NCBI GenBank assembly: GCA_964250225.1
Contig: CAXUEY010000010.1
Span: 1 to 64,000, forward strand
Length of the DNA: 64,000 nucleotides
Source of the DNA: Paraktedonobacter sp964250225
Lineage (GTDB): Bacteria; Chloroflexota; Ktedonobacteria; Ktedonobacterales; Ktedonobacteraceae
Reading direction: 5' to 3'
Shown here: positions 61,172 through 64,000 of the stretch, piece after piece
How positions within the stretch are numbered: position 1 is the first letter of the stretch
Layout of the letters: every line of letters begins with the position of its first letter
Made by a program: the position numbers and the translations under genes
The notes under the pieces: generated by a model
The model's database searches: none
What the model saw: the letters and a program-made list of their open reading frames with translations, nothing else
What the model was told of the DNA's origin: nothing

Positions 61172-61555
61172 ATGCAGATGTCAGATATGCCAGATGACCT
61201 CTTTTCCATCTCCCGTGAACAGGTGACCACCGCCTATCTCGACGCGATCCGCTTGATCGACACACGCGTGACGCCTTTCCTGGGTAAAGCAACCACGCGC
61301 GTGCTGGTCCAGGTGGCGGCGCGACGAATGGCGCCCATCTATCCATTCCTGGCTCTTTTAGAGAAAATACCATATACTGAGGTGGTACCCTCCATTATCA
61401 ATGAGCAGTGCCACGCCTCAGCAGAAGAGTTGCATACGGGGCTGCACGCCTTGTTACAGGAATGTTTTAAAGGTCTCAAAGAGCTCACGGGAGATCTGAT
61501 CGAACCACCGCTGCACGAAGAAGTGACGCGCCAGCTAGGGGAAATGCCCTGGTAA
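61172..61555 (+). CDS. Small helical protein of unknown function, partner gene of a histidine kinase
   Basis: I do not recognise this 127-residue protein. It is predicted all-helical, with an N-terminal segment containing ISREQVTTAYLDAIRLIDTR, a basic helix VLVQVAARRMAPIYPF and a C-terminal amphipathic stretch with LLQECFKGLKELTGDL. It has no signal peptide or TM helix. GGGAGG precedes the ATG, and its stop is five bases before the histidine kinase start, so they form an operon. It could be a sensor accessory or input protein for the kinase, or a small ligand-binding protein; nothing in the sequence decides this. Confidence 0.7.
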   Translation: MQMSDMPDDLFSISREQVTTAYLDAIRLIDTRVTPFLGKATTRVLVQVAARRMAPIYPFLALLEKIPYTEVVPSIINEQCHASAEELHTGLHALLQECFKGLKELTGDLIEPPLHEEVTRQLGEMPW

Positions 61556-61560
61556 GAGAG

Positions 61561-63327
61561 ATGGAGGCAAACGTGCAACCAGAACCTCAGTCCACTGTAA
61601 GCGCGTATAACTCCGTATATCGGCCCGATGGAGATCGCCTGGCGCGTTTGCGCCAGGAGATGGAATTCCTCAATACAATGGGCAAACGCTTCGTCGCAGC
61701 GTTGGACCGCTTCCAGGTCCATCGCGCACTCCTGGCTACTCTTCAGGAACTCTATAGCTTCTCCGCCTGCTCAATCCTCTTGCGCGGCACCGGCTACGAA
61801 CTCTCGATTATCCCGCGCTACCCGCTGAACACGCCTTTCCTGGAGGCGATGCTCGACAATATCACGCGCGCAGCCAACGCCATTGGCTTTCCCAATGTGG
61901 ACTCAGAAGACCTGGCTATCGCGGCCTACCTGGACGCGCCAGACGATCTGACTCCGCTTGATCCCGCTCACCATACTACACCAACCACTATTGGGGATTT
62001 CCTCAATATCCCTTTAACAGTGGAGAACCGCATCATTGGCATTCTCAGCCTGTTTGATGAACGCGAGCAGGCCTTTGATGCCGATCTTCTCCAGTTGACC
62101 ACGATGATCGCCGATTACGCGGCGGTGGCCCTGGAAAATGTGCGCCTGCGCGAAAGCGAGATGGACCTCTGGCACAAGGCCGAGATGGAACGCCATCGTC
62201 TGGAACGCATCCTGAGCAGCATGGCTGAGGCGCTGGTCATCACCGATCATCAGGGCCAGGTGAACCTCCTCAATCAATCGGCGCGGCAGTTGTTCAACCA
62301 GGCCCAGGTTGAGATCAGTGCAGAAGAGCATATCGCCCTGCGCAAACTGGTGAAGAGCACGGAGAACGCGTGGCTGGGCGAGCTGGCGGACCTCGTAGAC
62401 CACGCGCTGGCGGGCCAGACGATCTTTAATCAGGAACTGCACGCGGGCATTAGCGGCGATGCAATCCCGCTGACCCTGAGCGTCAGCGCGGCTCCTCTCC
62501 ATGATGCCGGACAGACGCCGATTGGCGTAGTTACCGTCCTGAACGATATTACTGCTACCAAACAGATTGAGAAACTCAAGGATGAGTTCGTCTCGGTGGT
62601 TTCGCACGAGCTACGTACCCCACTCACCGCCATTAAAGGCTACACGCAGCACCTGATGCGCCGACTGGAGCGACGGGTGCGCGAACAACGTCAGGCAGCA
62701 GGGCTGGAGCCGTTGCCTAAGGAGCCACCCGAAAGCTACGATCTGCGCAGTTTGCAGATTGTGCAGAGCCAGAGCGAACAGTTAGAGCGCCTGGTCAACG
62801 ACCTGCTCGACCTCTCGCGCGTCCAATGGGGCGAACTAAACTTGCAGTACAGCAGCTTCCACCTGGCCGATGTGCTGATCGAACGCGCGCAGTTAGCCCA
62901 GGTGAGTGCCGAGACTCACAAGATTACCCTGGACATCCTGGCACAGGACAGCCGGATCGTCGCCGACAAACTGCGTGTCAGTCAGGTCGTTGGCAATATT
63001 CTGGACAACGCCATCCGCTTCTCACCGCAGGGACGCGAGGTAAAAATAGAACTGCAAGCGGAGGGTAGCGAGTACCTGGTGAGCATCACCGACCAGGGCA
63101 TCGGGGTCAACCCGGCCTATATCGACCATATCTTTGAGCGCTTCTATCGCGTGCGCAATACCACCAGCCGCCAGTATTCGGGCATCGGACTGGGCCTCTA
63201 CGTCGCCAAAGCCATCGTCGAGGCACACGGTGGACACATCTGGGTTGCCAGCAACGAAGGATTGGGCAGCACTTTCTCCTTCACCCTACCCCACGCACCT
63301 GATACAACCCTGCTTCAGCTCTCGTGA
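61561..63327 (+). CDS. GAF/PAS sensor histidine kinase
   Basis: Cytoplasmic sensor kinase of 588 residues. An N-terminal GAF-like domain (about 35-195) ends with LLQLTTMIADYAAVALENV, then a PAS domain (about 212-335) with MAEALVITDHQGQVNLLN, a HisKA dimerisation helix with phospho-acceptor His349 in SHELRTPLT, and the HATPase domain: N-box VVGNILDNAIRFSP, G1 DQGIGV, F-box and G2 SGIGLGLYVAKAIVE. No TM helix is seen, so it senses an intracellular signal or gas/redox state. The N-terminal cysteines are few and show no obvious haem or iron-sulfur motif. No response regulator gene follows. Confidence 0.93.
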   Translation: MEANVQPEPQSTVSAYNSVYRPDGDRLARLRQEMEFLNTMGKRFVAALDRFQVHRALLATLQELYSFSACSILLRGTGYELSIIPRYPLNTPFLEAMLDNITRAANAIGFPNVDSEDLAIAAYLDAPDDLTPLDPAHHTTPTTIGDFLNIPLTVENRIIGILSLFDEREQAFDADLLQLTTMIADYAAVALENVRLRESEMDLWHKAEMERHRLERILSSMAEALVITDHQGQVNLLNQSARQLFNQAQVEISAEEHIALRKLVKSTENAWLGELADLVDHALAGQTIFNQELHAGISGDAIPLTLSVSAAPLHDAGQTPIGVVTVLNDITATKQIEKLKDEFVSVVSHELRTPLTAIKGYTQHLMRRLERRVREQRQAAGLEPLPKEPPESYDLRSLQIVQSQSEQLERLVNDLLDLSRVQWGELNLQYSSFHLADVLIERAQLAQVSAETHKITLDILAQDSRIVADKLRVSQVVGNILDNAIRFSPQGREVKIELQAEGSEYLVSITDQGIGVNPAYIDHIFERFYRVRNTTSRQYSGIGLGLYVAKAIVEAHGGHIWVASNEGLGSTFSFTLPHAPDTTLLQLS

Positions 63328-63359
63328 TGATTGCCCGGTCATGGATGGTAGGGTTTCCC

Positions 63360-63890
63360 TTACAGCGCCTGCAACAATTCGCTAGGATTAGAGCTAAAAT
63401 GCTCGCGCAGATAGGAGCGACCAAAGGGTGTAAAATGGATCGAGGCGCAGCTTGCGCGTAAAGACTGAATATTGCGTAAGATACGCGCCTCACCCCAAAG
63501 CGGGTAACGCAGGTCACGCAGGGCATGAATCCAGTTGCCCAGATTACTAATCAGGATGCCCAGCACGAGCGCGAAAAGGATGGTCGGGGCGTTATGTGGC
63601 AGTACAAGGGGGCTGGGCAGGCCAGTAAAGAGGCCAAAATAGAGCACGCAGCCAGAGACAAGCGCTGGCAGGATCGCGTTCAACACAATAAAACGCGTCG
63701 AGGGTTCATAGAGAAAGAGGGTAGAGATGCCCAGTGGCCCGATAGACCAGCCAATCAGCGGATCATTGCGCAAGGCTTTGAGCAATAATTTGGTACATTC
63801 GACGAGTCCTAACCAGAGTATTACGAAACCAACAAGGCCGAAAAGATTGGTGATATGCATATGCACGTTGCCTGTCGATGTACCTGGCAT
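63360..63890 (-). CDS. Multi-pass membrane protein of unknown function
   Basis: A 176-residue membrane protein that I do not recognise. Four hydrophobic segments are visible: LFGLVGFVILWLGLVECTKLL, of which the centre is GFVILWLGLV, a middle one around GPLGISTLFLY, FIVLNAILPALVSGCVLYF, and TILFALVLGILISNLGNW. The C-terminal 50 residues are soluble and basic. The start at 63890 (MPGTSTGNVH) is set by GGAGGGA; a frame upstream to 63938 has no hydrophobic or domain support. It is convergent with the histidine kinase (33-bp gap). It could be co-regulated by it, but nothing else links them. Confidence 0.65.
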   Translation of the reverse strand: MPGTSTGNVHMHITNLFGLVGFVILWLGLVECTKLLLKALRNDPLIGWSIGPLGISTLFLYEPSTRFIVLNAILPALVSGCVLYFGLFTGLPSPLVLPHNAPTILFALVLGILISNLGNWIHALRDLRYPLWGEARILRNIQSLRASCASIHFTPFGRSYLREHFSSNPSELLQAL

Positions 63891-64000
63891 GCGTCCCTCC
63901 TGCCTGAAATTTGGGATGTGGTCAGACGATTTGCCCACTGATTACATTGTAGTTCCTACAGGTATCCATTCTAACACACGGGCAAGAACAGGGCAATTAT

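Noticed and set aside
1..64000. tRNA or rRNA genes, CRISPR arrays, phage genes, insertion sequences
   Set aside because: No TψC-arm consensus, rRNA blocks, regularly spaced repeats, transposase or integrase core motifs were found by reading; the arm-like domain in the MalT regulator is not an integrase.

Overview
The window looks like a chromosomal segment of a Ktedonobacteria-like member of the Chloroflexota: moderately GC-rich, aerobic and probably soil-living. The indications are a giant MalT-type LuxR regulator with a Chloroflexota-style N-terminal extension, a GAF/PAS histidine kinase, many orphan regulators, a CruF-type carotenoid pathway, a P450, DHA2 and EamA exporters, and good Shine-Dalgarno sites (GGAGG) before most genes. 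This assignment is inference; no rRNA, tRNA, CRISPR array, phage or insertion sequence was seen. The left end is a near-perfect fold-back inverted repeat inside a truncated S9 peptidase gene, so the window probably begins at a contig end.

Layout. 1-4.6 kb: truncated S9 peptidase, DHA2 exporter, EamA transporter, PPK2. 4.6-16.5 kb: an all-minus peptide-salvage block, in order of transcription two tandem beta-lactamase-fold serine hydrolases, a dipeptide ABC binding protein and two permeases, an M20 dipeptidase, an S9 peptidase and a D-amino-acid oxidase. 16.7-19.9 kb: MalT/LuxR regulator. 20.0-28.6 kb: a minus-strand cluster joining phosphosulfolactate synthase (ComA-like) and phosphosulfolactate phosphatase (ComB-like) with an ATP-grasp ligase, a DegT aminotransferase, a Gfo/Idh/MocA sugar dehydrogenase, a methyltransferase and two alpha-hydroxyacid enzymes. 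28.9-32.2 kb: sugar-1-phosphate transferase, a stand-alone GspE-N/MshEN-like domain and two response regulators. 32.6-38.8 kb: HAD phosphatase, the kbl-tdh threonine pathway, a TspO-like protein, a P450 and UvsE. 38.8-43.2 kb: an SDR, an unknown membrane protein and a TetR, divergent from a DHA2 exporter over a perfect 29-bp inverted repeat. 43.6-50.9 kb: SRPBCC protein, TetR, then a carotenoid operon (crtB, GT2, a CruF-acyltransferase fusion, crtI, redoxin). 51.3-56.5 kb: Cys/Met PLP enzyme, PRC/BON protein, a DA1-like LIM-domain metallopeptidase, a biotin carrier and an acyl-CoA carboxyltransferase. 57.0-63.9 kb: sugar-binding lipoprotein, GH65 phosphorylase, a small protein with a histidine kinase, and a membrane protein.

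How genes work together. The 4.6-16.5 kb block reads as outside-in use of peptides, plausibly ones containing D-residues, ending in oxidative deamination. The 20-28.6 kb cluster is the best candidate for an undescribed system: it should make 3-sulfolactate from phosphoenolpyruvate and sulfite, and carries the parts needed to couple a carboxylate to an amine such as an amino sugar. The carotenoid operon should give a hydroxylated, glycosylated and acylated acyclic carotenoid. Two TetR regulators sit beside recognisable palindromes that could control the exporter and carotenoid operons. A decayed fragment of a secreted repeat protein lies in the 56.5-57.0 kb gap.
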